Positions 18,742 to 27,751 of a stretch of DNA of 64,000 nucleotides are shown in pieces. This DNA comes from Nematocida ironsii (taxonomy: Eukaryota; Microsporidia). The notes below the pieces were generated by a model, which saw only the letters and a list, made by a program, of their open reading frames with translations, ran no database searches and was not told the DNA's origin. The stretch is from NCBI GenBank assembly GCA_001642415.1, contig LTDK01000135.1, positions 78,730 to 142,729 on the forward strand, given 5' to 3'. Each line of letters starts with the position of its first letter. The first letter of the stretch is position 1. Made by a program: the position numbers and the translations under genes.

Positions 18742-18862
18742 ATAATATCTCTTATAGATACAACAATGCGACTTAATACTATTCTTTTACTGGGTTTAAC
18801 TGATTCTTAAAAATATATAGAGAGGCTGTTTATAAATATAAAATATTTTATGCGCTGCATAA

Positions 18863-18910
18863 TTTCGGGTTATATATTATGTACTGTTAATTAGAGTATT
18901 TCGGGTTATA
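18863..18910 (+). repeat. two tandem copies of the recurring intergenic motif
   Basis: TTTCGGGTTATA occurs at 18863-18874 and again at 18899-18910, 36 bases apart in the same orientation, between the end of uL14 and the start of the CHL1 gene. The second copy lies inside a small dyad (AGAGTAT on the left, ATA-CTGCTCT on the right). The same core occurs about a dozen more times in the window, always between genes. Confidence 0.65.
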
Positions 18911-18984
18911 TACTGCTCTATTACATTATAATTTCTTTGGGTTTATAAACTCTGAATTACTTCTAATTTCGTAAGGATAAATGT

Positions 18985-21003
18985 ATGATTCAATTTTATA
19001 TTTTTATTAGGATGGGGGAGATACGGGAGGGCGTAAAGAGATGCAAGGCGCAGATTGGTGGCGTTTTTAGTGAGAAGCTGGAAAAAGAGTGCACGGAGTT
19101 TATAAAGAAGTGCAATCTTCCTTATGTTTTATACAAAGGGCAGAAAGACTTTATTACAGATGCAACGGAAATAATTAGCAAAAGCGCACTTGGTATTTTA
19201 GAGAGCCCAACTGGGACGGGAAAGACTCTTTCTAGTCTAATCACCGCAATTAAGTACGTAGGAAACAGTGTATTTGACTCTGCCGGCATATCAAAGGATA
19301 ATATGGAGTTGCTGAAAAATTTGTATAACCGAACAAACAAGCGGGTTATATATGCATGCAGAACGCATAGCCAATTAGAGCAAGTTATTAAAGAGTTAGA
19401 AGAGCTAAATACTCATGGAACAATAAGTGTAAAGGGTGTGGTTTTAGGATCTCGCAGGCATACGTGTATTAATCCAATAGTGCGCTCGTCTAAAGACATA
19501 AATAATATGTGCCGTATTTCTGTAAAGGATAAAAAGTGTTCATTTTACAATAATTTACAGGAGGGAAAGCACCATACTATTCGTAAACAGGGGATATCTA
19601 TTGAGGATGCGCTATCAATGGGAAGTTCGTGTGGAGTATGCCCGTACTTTTATTTGAGACAGGAGGCAAAGAGCGCAGGAATTATTATTCTTCCATACTC
19701 GCTTTTCCTTCAGAAAGACTTTTTTAATGAACTTGGGATTCAGATGAACGAATCTGTATTAATAATTGATGAAGCCCATAATTTATTCAATGCTGTGTTA
19801 GAGGAGTATTCTGTCTGTGTAAGTGAGAGTGAAGTAACACAGATATTACCCCATTATGTTGAGTATATGAATAGACAGGAGGGAAAGTATAAAGTAGACC
19901 TTCTAGAGCTGTTTATCTTTATATCTGGAATATGCGAGTATTTTAAGAAAACCTGTGCAAATCAGGCAGAAAAAGAAAGCAAAATACATTTATTTAATGT
20001 AAATAGATTTTTGATAGATTCTGAGCTAGACCATATAAACCTTTTGGAAATAACCGAGAGAATGGACAGATTTCTACCAAGCAAAATATTCCCTATTCGC
20101 CGAGAGGATGTAGAGAACCAGAATGAAGCCATTTTTAGAAGAATTTGCAAATTGGCTAGGCTTCTAGGCGAGTGTGATAAACATAGCTATATTGTTAAAC
20201 AAAGTGATAAATTATCGTTTAGAAACATATATCCATCAGACTATCTTTCATATTTTGAGGACATTAAAAGTATTTTGGCAATTGGCGGCACGTTAACACA
20301 CTCCTCCGACCTGTCACTATTGTTTAATAGAGAAGTAATTCGCAAATCCTATTCATCTATATGTAAAAATGTATATGTTGCACTTTGCAGTGACTATTCT
20401 TTTGTATACAGCGAAAGAGACAAAGAAATCATTCGAGCATTTAATTTGGCACTGCAGTACTATAAAAAAATAGAAAGTGGCGGGGTTCTTTTGTTTGTGC
20501 AGTCTAAAAGCATTATGCTAAAGTTAAAAACAGAATTGGATAAAAAATCAGAGAACCGTGCGTGTCTTCTGTTTGAAAGCTCTACCAACATTCAAGAGTA
20601 CAAAAAGATCCTGTCGAAAGAGAAGAAAGTGATTATGGTTTGTGTAATGGGAGGAAATTTTAGTGAGGGAATTAACTTTAAGCATGAAATGTGCCGAGTT
20701 TTAATCATATGTGGAATACCTCTGCCAAAACCTACAGAAGAAACTCTTTTAATCCAGAAGAAAAGAGGTGAAGAATACTTCATTGATAAAGGCATGCAGG
20801 CAGTAAACCAAACAATTGGCAGATCAATTCGAACTAAGGAGGACTACAGCTGTGTGCTTTTACTTGATAAAAGATTCATACGATATAGACACAAACTCTC
20901 ACAATGGATCCAGCCATACATTGCAGAGACAAAAAGCACTGATACAGCGGATATATTGCTAGATAAGCTATCTAGATGGTCTCAAGAAAAGCCACCCATC
21001 TAA
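18985..21003 (+). CDS. CHL1: CHL1/DDX11-type iron-sulfur DNA helicase
   Basis: Superfamily 2 helicase of the XPD family, 672 residues (yeast Chl1 has 861). Motif I ESPTGTGKT (73-81); an iron-sulfur domain with C161, C176, C185 and C219 (GSRRHTCIN, INNMC, KKC, CPYF); then LPYSLFL, the DEAH box in IIDEAHN (260-266), and the C-terminal helicase domain with GGNFSEGINF and QTIGRSIR. The segments after DEAH (FLIDSELDHINLLEI, SKIFPI) follow DDX11 rather than XPD, RTEL1 or FANCJ. Chl1 helps sister-chromatid cohesion and fork processing. An alternative start at 19012 (MGEIREG) would drop nine hydrophobic residues, and is plausible since AGG precedes it directly. Confidence 0.85.
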   Translation: MIQFYIFIRMGEIREGVKRCKAQIGGVFSEKLEKECTEFIKKCNLPYVLYKGQKDFITDATEIISKSALGILESPTGTGKTLSSLITAIKYVGNSVFDSAGISKDNMELLKNLYNRTNKRVIYACRTHSQLEQVIKELEELNTHGTISVKGVVLGSRRHTCINPIVRSSKDINNMCRISVKDKKCSFYNNLQEGKHHTIRKQGISIEDALSMGSSCGVCPYFYLRQEAKSAGIIILPYSLFLQKDFFNELGIQMNESVLIIDEAHNLFNAVLEEYSVCVSESEVTQILPHYVEYMNRQEGKYKVDLLELFIFISGICEYFKKTCANQAEKESKIHLFNVNRFLIDSELDHINLLEITERMDRFLPSKIFPIRREDVENQNEAIFRRICKLARLLGECDKHSYIVKQSDKLSFRNIYPSDYLSYFEDIKSILAIGGTLTHSSDLSLLFNREVIRKSYSSICKNVYVALCSDYSFVYSERDKEIIRAFNLALQYYKKIESGGVLLFVQSKSIMLKLKTELDKKSENRACLLFESSTNIQEYKKILSKEKKVIMVCVMGGNFSEGINFKHEMCRVLIICGIPLPKPTEETLLIQKKRGEEYFIDKGMQAVNQTIGRSIRTKEDYSCVLLLDKRFIRYRHKLSQWIQPYIAETKSTDTADILLDKLSRWSQEKPPI

Positions 21004-21409
21004 TTATGAAATAGCTCAAACTCAAAAAGCTAATAGCACGTAAAAAGAATATTATCTACAGATGTCTATGACTATTTAAGACAATTAACACTATTTGCTG
21101 TAATATATCATCTATGATCGACTCTTGCTAAATTTCAGATTATATAATGACTAATATATAATAAACAACAGTAAATCCACATTTCCGAAAATTAAATCCT
21201 CAAAAATTCTAGTAATTCTGTAAACCTAAATTTTTATTATATATTATTGGTACGCATCTGCTAATAAATACAGTTTGGTTGTATGTAAATAATATTCTGT
21301 ATTTTTATGACATAGCTAGGATATATTAAAAATTGGAATTATTCATTTTACACTTATTTTTATAGCCATTGGATCTGAAATTATAATTATTTTATAATGT
21401 ACTTTTCAT
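21004..21409. other. gene-free AT-rich interval
   Basis: About 400 bases between the convergent ends of the CHL1 gene and the LRR-like gene. I see no coding frame, repeat or motif copy. Confidence 0.5.
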
Positions 21410-23188
21410 TTAGGAAAATAATTTTTTATAGTATGCTTTGTTATCATTATAATATTTTGTTATATCTATTTGTATATCTGGAGATTGGTTTTTATCAATC
21501 AGGCTATAAATATATTTCTGTTTATAGCTTGAATTAGATACTATTTTCTCTATTATGCGTAGCTGAGCACAAATCCTTTCAGGATTTTTATAAGTTATTG
21601 GATTTCTCATTATAATAATGGCACAATTTCTTTTTTTCTTCTCATCCAGAGCACACTTGTATACAGATATATTATTAAGATTCTTTAAACTTCTTTTTTC
21701 GCCCTCTTGAACTATAAAGAATCTTTTTGATTCTGTTTTAATTGATCCCAAAAAAGAGAAGAAGTTTCTTTCATTAAACTGGGGTTTTCCTCTGTTGTAT
21801 ATATAGATCATGACATACTCACACATTGCTTTTCTATACTGAAATATTAAATCATACATTGCTTTTATGTAATACTTGGTTCCCTCATTTTCACACGATA
21901 CCAGAAATATATTGAAGATCTTGGCCTTTGCATCTGTATACGGGTACTTGAAGTCTGAAAAGCTTGATGTACGGTATATCTCACATGGCACCCATGTACT
22001 TATTGTTGATTGTTCTGGATCATATTCTGACTTAACTATAGCATAGTTAGACATTCCATGGTAAGTTGGAAATCCTATCCGCACACAGCTTTTTATTTTA
22101 GGTGCAGACAAACCAATAGTTTCTTTTTTCAGGTGCCTGTATATGCCGTAGTGCAATTCAAGATCACACAACTTGTTCAGCGTATTGTTACTACTTATTC
22201 TATCTATATTATAGTGCTCTTGTTTATCAGTCTGTATTACCATTTTAGCTAGATTCTTAAATTTGTATATTAGATTAATGTTGATTTTTTCTATGATTTC
22301 ATCATTTATATTCAGCTCAGTTAACGAGCTTTTGTTTATACCGTGCAAAAAGTCAAAGCTATTCAGATAAGTCCCATCAAATGAAACAGATTTCAAATTC
22401 TCAAATGTAAACAGGCCAAAAACATCGGTTATCAGAGTATTGTCTCGTAGTAAATGCTTAAATTTTAGAGACTGCAAGTACAGTATCTTTTTTTTAGTGC
22501 ATTCTATGCTGTCATTAGATTTGATTATTTTTGATGTTCCTATAATAAGTACATCCATTATATTTGGAGCACAGTTAAATGCTTCTAATGTAGCAGTGCT
22601 TATCTCGCAATCTTTAAATTCAATCCACTTGAGTGAAGAATGCCTAAGCATAACATTCGGAACTTTAGGCATTTTTGATGAATTGAATTGGAGTTTATCA
22701 AATCGGACGCCTATTGACTTGATCCATAACATAAGATTTTTTGCATAATATTCTATTTCTGTATGGTTTCCATTAATACATAATGTATATATTGAATTCC
22801 TATTCTTTTCTATGTACGACATATTATTCACCCATGTTTTATTCGTCATAAAATCTGCAGCAGATGTATGCATCAGCGCCTGCCGCTTTGTGTTATCTAT
22901 TAGTGTAATTGTATAGTCCCATACTATTGATTTTAAAGTCTTATAATTACTTTTTATTTTAGACTTTTCTTCTTTACTAGGATTGGCACTACTAGCAATA
23001 TCTCTATTACAATATGCCATTATACCAGGAAATATCCATTGCCTCCCATAACAGGTTACACTGGCTTCTTTATTTAAATATAGATATTGCTGTTTAAATA
23101 ACACCAGACACAGCAGCTCTATAAACAATATGATTTTTTTTATTTGTAAACCATAACTTGCCTTTGTCTTCTGCACAGCACGCTTCAT
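21410..23188 (-). CDS. unrecognised secreted or anchored protein with LRR-like repeats, 592 residues
   Basis: Family not recognised. The N-terminus has a basic start and a hydrophobic stretch (about 17-31, KKIILFIELLCLVLF), consistent with a signal peptide or signal anchor. From about 165 to 330 there are irregular leucine-rich-repeat-like units, such as LKWIEFKDCEISTATLEAF, LQSLKFKHLL, LKSVSFDGTYL and LTELNINDE. The C-terminal ~200 residues form a separate region rich in aromatic and basic residues (YNRGKPQFNERNFFSFLG). No C-terminal anchor is visible. The gene is isolated by AT-rich spacers on both sides. Microsporidia have expanded lineage-specific families of secreted, often LRR-bearing proteins; membership is inference. 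Confidence 0.7.
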   Translation of the reverse strand: MKRAVQKTKASYGLQIKKIILFIELLCLVLFKQQYLYLNKEASVTCYGRQWIFPGIMAYCNRDIASSANPSKEEKSKIKSNYKTLKSIVWDYTITLIDNTKRQALMHTSAADFMTNKTWVNNMSYIEKNRNSIYTLCINGNHTEIEYYAKNLMLWIKSIGVRFDKLQFNSSKMPKVPNVMLRHSSLKWIEFKDCEISTATLEAFNCAPNIMDVLIIGTSKIIKSNDSIECTKKKILYLQSLKFKHLLRDNTLITDVFGLFTFENLKSVSFDGTYLNSFDFLHGINKSSLTELNINDEIIEKININLIYKFKNLAKMVIQTDKQEHYNIDRISSNNTLNKLCDLELHYGIYRHLKKETIGLSAPKIKSCVRIGFPTYHGMSNYAIVKSEYDPEQSTISTWVPCEIYRTSSFSDFKYPYTDAKAKIFNIFLVSCENEGTKYYIKAMYDLIFQYRKAMCEYVMIYIYNRGKPQFNERNFFSFLGSIKTESKRFFIVQEGEKRSLKNLNNISVYKCALDEKKKRNCAIIIMRNPITYKNPERICAQLRIIEKIVSNSSYKQKYIYSLIDKNQSPDIQIDITKYYNDNKAYYKKLFS

Positions 23189-23815
23189 ATATAAAAAGCC
23201 ATCTAAAATTTTTTATACTTTATCTTATTCCTGATTACTCTGAACTATCTGGTTTGTTTATATAAAATATGATGGTCTCCTCTATTTATAAAGTTGTTCT
23301 TAAATATTCTATTTCTTATTGATTTATTTAATAATTTCTCTCTCATCAATCTGCTCCTTTCTAGTATATTTATGCTCTCATATGGCATACTATATAAAGT
23401 ATAGTCCCAAAAGATCATTTATATTTAATAAATACTATATTTAAACAAATTGACAATTCCTATTAATGTGAGTATACGAGTAGATACATCATTCTCCATT
23501 TCTGCCTTATAATAAGCGTGCTTTATATTATTAGCAGTTCTTTTTTTTAATACCTAGTATTATCAATAATCAAATTAATATTTAAGTATATTTATGGTAT
23601 AAAGAATAGCCTCTAAACAATGTATATAACCCGAAAAATCTATGAAATTTCACTCGCTGTATGCTTTGTTTGTAAGAGATTGTTTAATAGTAAATACTGC
23701 ATTTGTCTATTTTATTCTTTGCAATTTTGAATGTACCTAGTATGTATATAATAAGAATAACTGATTCATAGTCTGAATGAATTATTCTGTTAATACGTGA
23801 GATATTGGAGAATGC
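23189..23815. other. gene-free AT-rich interval
   Basis: About 630 bases between the LRR-like gene's 5' end and the 3' end of SSF1. One copy of the recurring motif in reverse orientation (TATAACCCGAAA, 23625-23636). No gene seen. Confidence 0.55.
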
Positions 23816-24637
23816 CTATTCTGTTTCATCCTCTGTTGCAGTTTCTTCGGTCTCGCTGTTCTCTTTGTTCTCAGATACAAGCGGCCGGCGCGCATTCTTC
23901 TCTTTCTTTCTTCTTACATTTTCTTCTTGCTGTGCTCTTCTTTGTAATTTTTCCTCTGCTCGCTTTTTAAGAATTTTTGCTCTCTCTCTTAGCTCTTCTG
24001 GGGTTTTGTGAATATATCTGTGATATACCACATCTCCGCTGCAAATACCCTTCTCTATTTTTTGCAGCTCTAAACTCATTACTGGCCCGATCTCAACAAG
24101 AGTTACTTTGACTTGATTTGCTGCACCCGGCTTTTCTTCTTTCTTTATCATATAATTTGTGAGTAGGTAGTTGTCATCGTACAACTTTTTAATAACAATT
24201 GCTCTACTTGTTAAGTGGGAGACTTTGCTGTTGTTCTTGATCTCATCTACTAGATCGATAATTGGATCTGACTTGTCAATATTAATAGGAATAACAAAGT
24301 ACCCATTCATTCGCGTTCCAATGCCGTGTGATTTCTGGAACATCTCAAGCCCAAATTTATATTTGTTTACTTTAAAGTAGAATGTCTTCCCAGCCTCTTC
24401 CAGTAATGAAACAATTTTTAAGTTGTTGTGCTCCTCCGACTGTGAAAAAACCCATAAGTGCGAGGCTGAAAAATGCTTTGCTAGCTGTATATAGTCCTTT
24501 ATCTTCCATTTCTTCTCTTCTTTTAAGTTCTTCCCCACACCAGGCTCAAAATATGATCGGCATTCTTGTACTAACTTTGCATATGATGGTGTCACTTGCC
24601 CAAATTTTATTACTAGTTTATTGTCTCGTCTGGCCAT
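23816..24637 (-). CDS. SSF1: Brix-domain ribosome biogenesis factor SSF1/Peter Pan
   Basis: 273 residues with a Brix domain spanning about 8-205. Recognisable family stretches are the early RSYFEPGVGKNLKEEKKWKIKDYI (split by loops in relatives), the strand pair around KTFYFKVNKYKFGLEM, and the end VKVTLVEIGPVMSLELQKIEKGICSG, which corresponds to the closing RL-ELGPR-TL-L-KI--G of Ssf1. A highly charged tail (about 212-273) begins with a Lys/Arg-rich helix and ends acidic (ETEETATEDETE). Ssf1 acts in the nucleolus in early 60S assembly with Rrp15. It is shorter than yeast Ssf1 (453 residues), mainly in the tail. Other Brix proteins (RPF1, RPF2, IMP4, BRX1) fit less well. Confidence 0.85.
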   Translation of the reverse strand: MARRDNKLVIKFGQVTPSYAKLVQECRSYFEPGVGKNLKEEKKWKIKDYIQLAKHFSASHLWVFSQSEEHNNLKIVSLLEEAGKTFYFKVNKYKFGLEMFQKSHGIGTRMNGYFVIPINIDKSDPIIDLVDEIKNNSKVSHLTSRAIVIKKLYDDNYLLTNYMIKKEEKPGAANQVKVTLVEIGPVMSLELQKIEKGICSGDVVYHRYIHKTPEELRERAKILKKRAEEKLQRRAQQEENVRRKKEKNARRPLVSENKENSETEETATEDETE

Positions 24638-24915
24638 TGCAATATTTTACTTTTTCATTTTTTTAAAACTTTTACACAAGCTCAACGAAATCACAAATAT
24701 AAAGGCCCAAATGTTAAAATCATTTTGTTGGATATAAACAAGCTTTCTTTGTATTTTAATTATTCACTCTACACAGCAGCCTATGTTTTTATACAATATT
24801 CTTTAAATATGAATTTATATCCCCTATACATACACAAAAGATATATTCTCCTATATGCATATAGTCAATTACTCTTAAATATATTCTGTTACATATAAGA
24901 ACATATTATTGTGTT

Positions 24916-25164
24916 TTAGAGTAAATATATAATAAGAACTACAAGAGTTATAGTAAGCGCTATAATAATGGTATTTCTTCCGTCTTTCCTTATTTCTTTC
25001 ATTGTTTTCAGTAGCTTGTTAGAAAGCACTTTGCTCTTATTTTCTACTTTCTCTGTTTGCTGCTCAAGTGTGTCTAAATGTAGATTATGCTGTTCTATTG
25101 CATAATATACCTTATGCGCTTCTTTAGAAAGTATTTCTGTGCTTTTTTTAATTTCTGCCTGCAT
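24916..25164 (-). CDS. small tail-anchored SNARE-like protein, 82 residues
   Basis: One long heptad-rich helix (about 2-58) is followed by a C-terminal membrane segment (about 64-82, TIIIALTITLVVLIIYLL) with no luminal tail. Spacing of hydrophobic positions, a possible zero-layer glutamine near EQHNLHLDTLEQQ, and LSNKLLKTM before the membrane resemble the SNARE motif of Vti1-type Qb proteins. The usual N-terminal regulatory domain is absent, as in other reduced SNAREs. Such proteins drive vesicle fusion by forming four-helix bundles. The class (Qb versus Qc) cannot be settled by eye, and an unrelated tail-anchored coiled coil remains possible. Confidence 0.55.
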   Translation of the reverse strand: MQAEIKKSTEILSKEAHKVYYAIEQHNLHLDTLEQQTEKVENKSKVLSNKLLKTMKEIRKDGRNTIIIALTITLVVLIIYLL

Positions 25165-25651
25165 AGAATAGTAAACACTTCTACTATTTTATTCTTTATG
25201 TTTCACATTTGTTTTTAGTTGTTTATTCCAACTGGTTATTATAGTTGAATTGTTTTTAGGAAACTTTGAAATATTCATATCACAGCATAATTATCATTAT
25301 ATAGTACATGCTATGCATCTTTATTAATAAATTGACTGTACAACACAATTAACTAGAAATTCAATGTTTTTACTGGCTTAAACACTCTTTTCTATTGTTG
25401 TCTTATTTGTTAGTGCATTGTTTTAGCTTTCTTTTGATTATGTTACTTCTTCTAAACAGTGAATACTTTTATGCTCGGGTTATATCGGGGCATATAAAAT
25501 ATCTATACTGTACTTTCTTTTATAAAATTCTTTTGCTGTAGAAGCTAGTATTTATTTAAATAGAATTCTTTAAATTGATTCTTTCTGTTTTTTATAGGAA
25601 AATACGGCTTTCTGCATGTAAAGCTATACAATAAATTATTTTTACAGTTTT
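25165..25651. other. shared upstream region of the SNARE-like gene and TRM11
   Basis: About 490 bases between divergent starts. It contains one motif copy (TCGGGTTATAT at 25475-25485, followed at once by CGGGG). No gene seen. Confidence 0.5.
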
Positions 25652-26848
25652 ATGGTAGAAAAAGAGGGTGAACAAATTTTCATTCTTTTACACGTGGATA
25701 GATATAATGCATTCATTATTCCAGAGCTATTCAGTCTTTTAAATGCAACACATAAGAAATACACCGTGCACAAGACAGTTATTGACGAAAAGATTAAGTA
25801 TAGTATAGTCACTGCCAGTTTGTCTACTATAGACTACGTATTGAAAAAAAGTATTCTAGTTAGCAGGGCCATAGTATTGCTAAATTATAGTATGATAGAC
25901 ACAGCTAGTCAAGAGTGCAATGAAATGAGTATAGAAGAAAAGCTAAATAGATCTTTGACTAAAGAGATTTTTATGGATATTAGCAATAAAATAGTTGGAA
26001 GGTACAAAATAGACTGTGTATGCAGCAATAAACCACTTGCTATTAAGTACTTGCTTGATAATTTAGCCATTTCATATGAGGTAGATTTAACTAATCCTGC
26101 AAGCACTGTGTGTATTATAGAAGAAAAAAACTTTTGTATGGTTGGTGTATTATACAATGAAAGCAACAGGAAAAAGTTTTTAAGATTTTCTGTTAGGGAT
26201 AGGCAGTTTATAGGTAATACATCAATGGATAATGAAATATCATTTATTATATGCAATATGGCAGGTGTATCACATAAGACCATACTTTTAGACTGTTACG
26301 CGGGGAGTGGAAGTATTTTATTATCTGGTGCTCTAGCTGGTGCAAGTGTAATAGGCACAGACATAAATGAAAAGCAATTTAAGGGCAGAGAAGTTGCACA
26401 TACCAACGCCCGAATAAAGACACAGCTACCCAATACAAGCATATACAGCAACTTTGATATGTACAATATACGCAGCCGGGTTCTAATGATAGGAGCCCAT
26501 GATATATTTAACAGAAGTATATTACGGAATAATACAGTAGATGTAATTTTATGTGACCCTCCATACGGAGAAAGAGAAACTGTCAAGAAAAAAACATCCG
26601 AGGGAAATGAGTATGTTGAAGGAAGCGATAGTTATTTAATTTCTACAGTGCCCTTTTTCGGCCAAGTAATTGAAATAGGAAGAAACATCTTAAAGCCAAA
26701 GGGTAAAATAGGAGTATTTATGCCACATACATCAGGATACATTCCAAAATTAAAGAAAATAGAAGGGTTCACACAAATAGCACAAGCAGAGCAGTATTTA
26801 AACTCCCTCTATTCAAGAACCTTCTTTCTATTAGAACTTAGTAAATAG
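25652..26848 (+). CDS. TRM11: tRNA (guanine-10-N2) methyltransferase TRM11
   Basis: 398 residues (yeast Trm11 has 433). The N-terminal part corresponds to the THUMP-like RNA-binding region. The Rossmann methyltransferase domain follows after the family marker RQFIGNTSMDNEISF (about 185-198): motif I LDCYAGSGSIL (213-223) binds S-adenosylmethionine, GTDINE lies at the end of strand 2, and CDPPYGERE (301-309) is the catalytic motif for exocyclic amine methylation. Trm11 with its activator Trm112 makes m2G at position 10 of tRNAs in the cytosol. Trm112 is not in this window. Confidence 0.92.
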   Translation: MVEKEGEQIFILLHVDRYNAFIIPELFSLLNATHKKYTVHKTVIDEKIKYSIVTASLSTIDYVLKKSILVSRAIVLLNYSMIDTASQECNEMSIEEKLNRSLTKEIFMDISNKIVGRYKIDCVCSNKPLAIKYLLDNLAISYEVDLTNPASTVCIIEEKNFCMVGVLYNESNRKKFLRFSVRDRQFIGNTSMDNEISFIICNMAGVSHKTILLDCYAGSGSILLSGALAGASVIGTDINEKQFKGREVAHTNARIKTQLPNTSIYSNFDMYNIRSRVLMIGAHDIFNRSILRNNTVDVILCDPPYGERETVKKKTSEGNEYVEGSDSYLISTVPFFGQVIEIGRNILKPKGKIGVFMPHTSGYIPKLKKIEGFTQIAQAEQYLNSLYSRTFFLLELSK

Positions 26849-27471
26849 GCCCATGGTTATCTTTTATAATATTCGCTTTTTACCAAGCACAGCAAAGTAT
26901 ATTGCTTTATCAAGAATATACCCATTAGATATAGAAACTTAAATAAATAATAGAACCTCGTTTATCTAAAATCTCATATAAATTAGCGCAACAGTATGAT
27001 TTGTGTTGTTCATAGGTTGTTTTTATTTATACTAACCCAGCCCAATATCAATTTGTTTCTCTTCTAAATATACCCAGTTTTTCTATTATTTAACCAAATA
27101 ATCGTGTTGAATTCGTATACCTCAAAAGTTTACACATGTGAAAATACTGTTTAATTGTGTGTGGGTTTCTTTTCTATTCAGATTTTATTACAGCTACCAA
27201 GTGCTAAGGAAATCTGAATTATTTCTATATTATTAATTCCTTTAAGATTTATTCGAATTAAAACTGTACATGAATCATTTTTTAAATTGAAGACTTTCTA
27301 ATAAAAACTAAAAAATAAAGATAAATTACAGGAATATAATTTGTACCAAATATTTATTATACCTGTTGGCTGTTCTTAATAATTTACAACACACATATTT
27401 ATTACAACAATTCATTTTACAGGCACATCTGTTATAATACACTAAATACTATACACCATATACTTAAATAT
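26849..27471. other. gene-free AT-rich interval
   Basis: About 620 bases between the convergent ends of TRM11 and the small coiled-coil gene. I see no coding frame, motif copy or repeat. The stretch 27472-27536 just beyond is GC-richer and may belong to that gene. Confidence 0.5.
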
Positions 27472-27536
27472 TTAAGTATCATACAGCTTCCCGACATAAA
27501 TAGGACTAGTAGATTGGCCTGTGCCGCGAAGTATTT

Positions 27537-27746
27537 CTAATGAATGCTTTTTTCTAAAATATCTTCTAACTCTTTCTCTTCTCGCTGGAGTATGCTTAGC
27601 TGTCTAATTAATAAATCTGCTCTTCTTCGCAGCTGGCTTTCTAGCCGGTTTATCTTTTTGTGCATCACTTCAACTGAACTTTCCTTGTTATTAAGCAATT
27701 CTTTGTAAAGTCTACAAATATAAGAGCAGTCTTCCTTCCATTTCAT
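27537..27746 (-). CDS. small coiled-coil protein, 69 residues (C-terminus possibly in another frame)
   Basis: Family not recognised. After a Cys-bearing start (KWKEDCSYICRLYKELL) nearly all the rest (about 25-68) is a charged coiled coil (KINRLESQLRRRADLLIRQL and so on). The start codon lies 5 bases from that of PMS1 on the other strand, so both genes share an extremely short upstream region. Before the stop is a run of six T (27548-27553 on the plus strand). One base gained or lost there leads into a frame open to a TAA at 27472-27474, encoding HSLEILRGTGQSTSPIYVG and LYDT in a GC-richer stretch. This suggests the true protein is ~90 residues. Small coiled-coil subunits of kinetochore, mediator or vesicle complexes are possible, but not shown. 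Confidence 0.5.
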   Translation of the reverse strand: MKWKEDCSYICRLYKELLNNKESSVEVMHKKINRLESQLRRRADLLIRQLSILQREEKELEDILEKSIH

Positions 27747-27751
27747 TTTTT

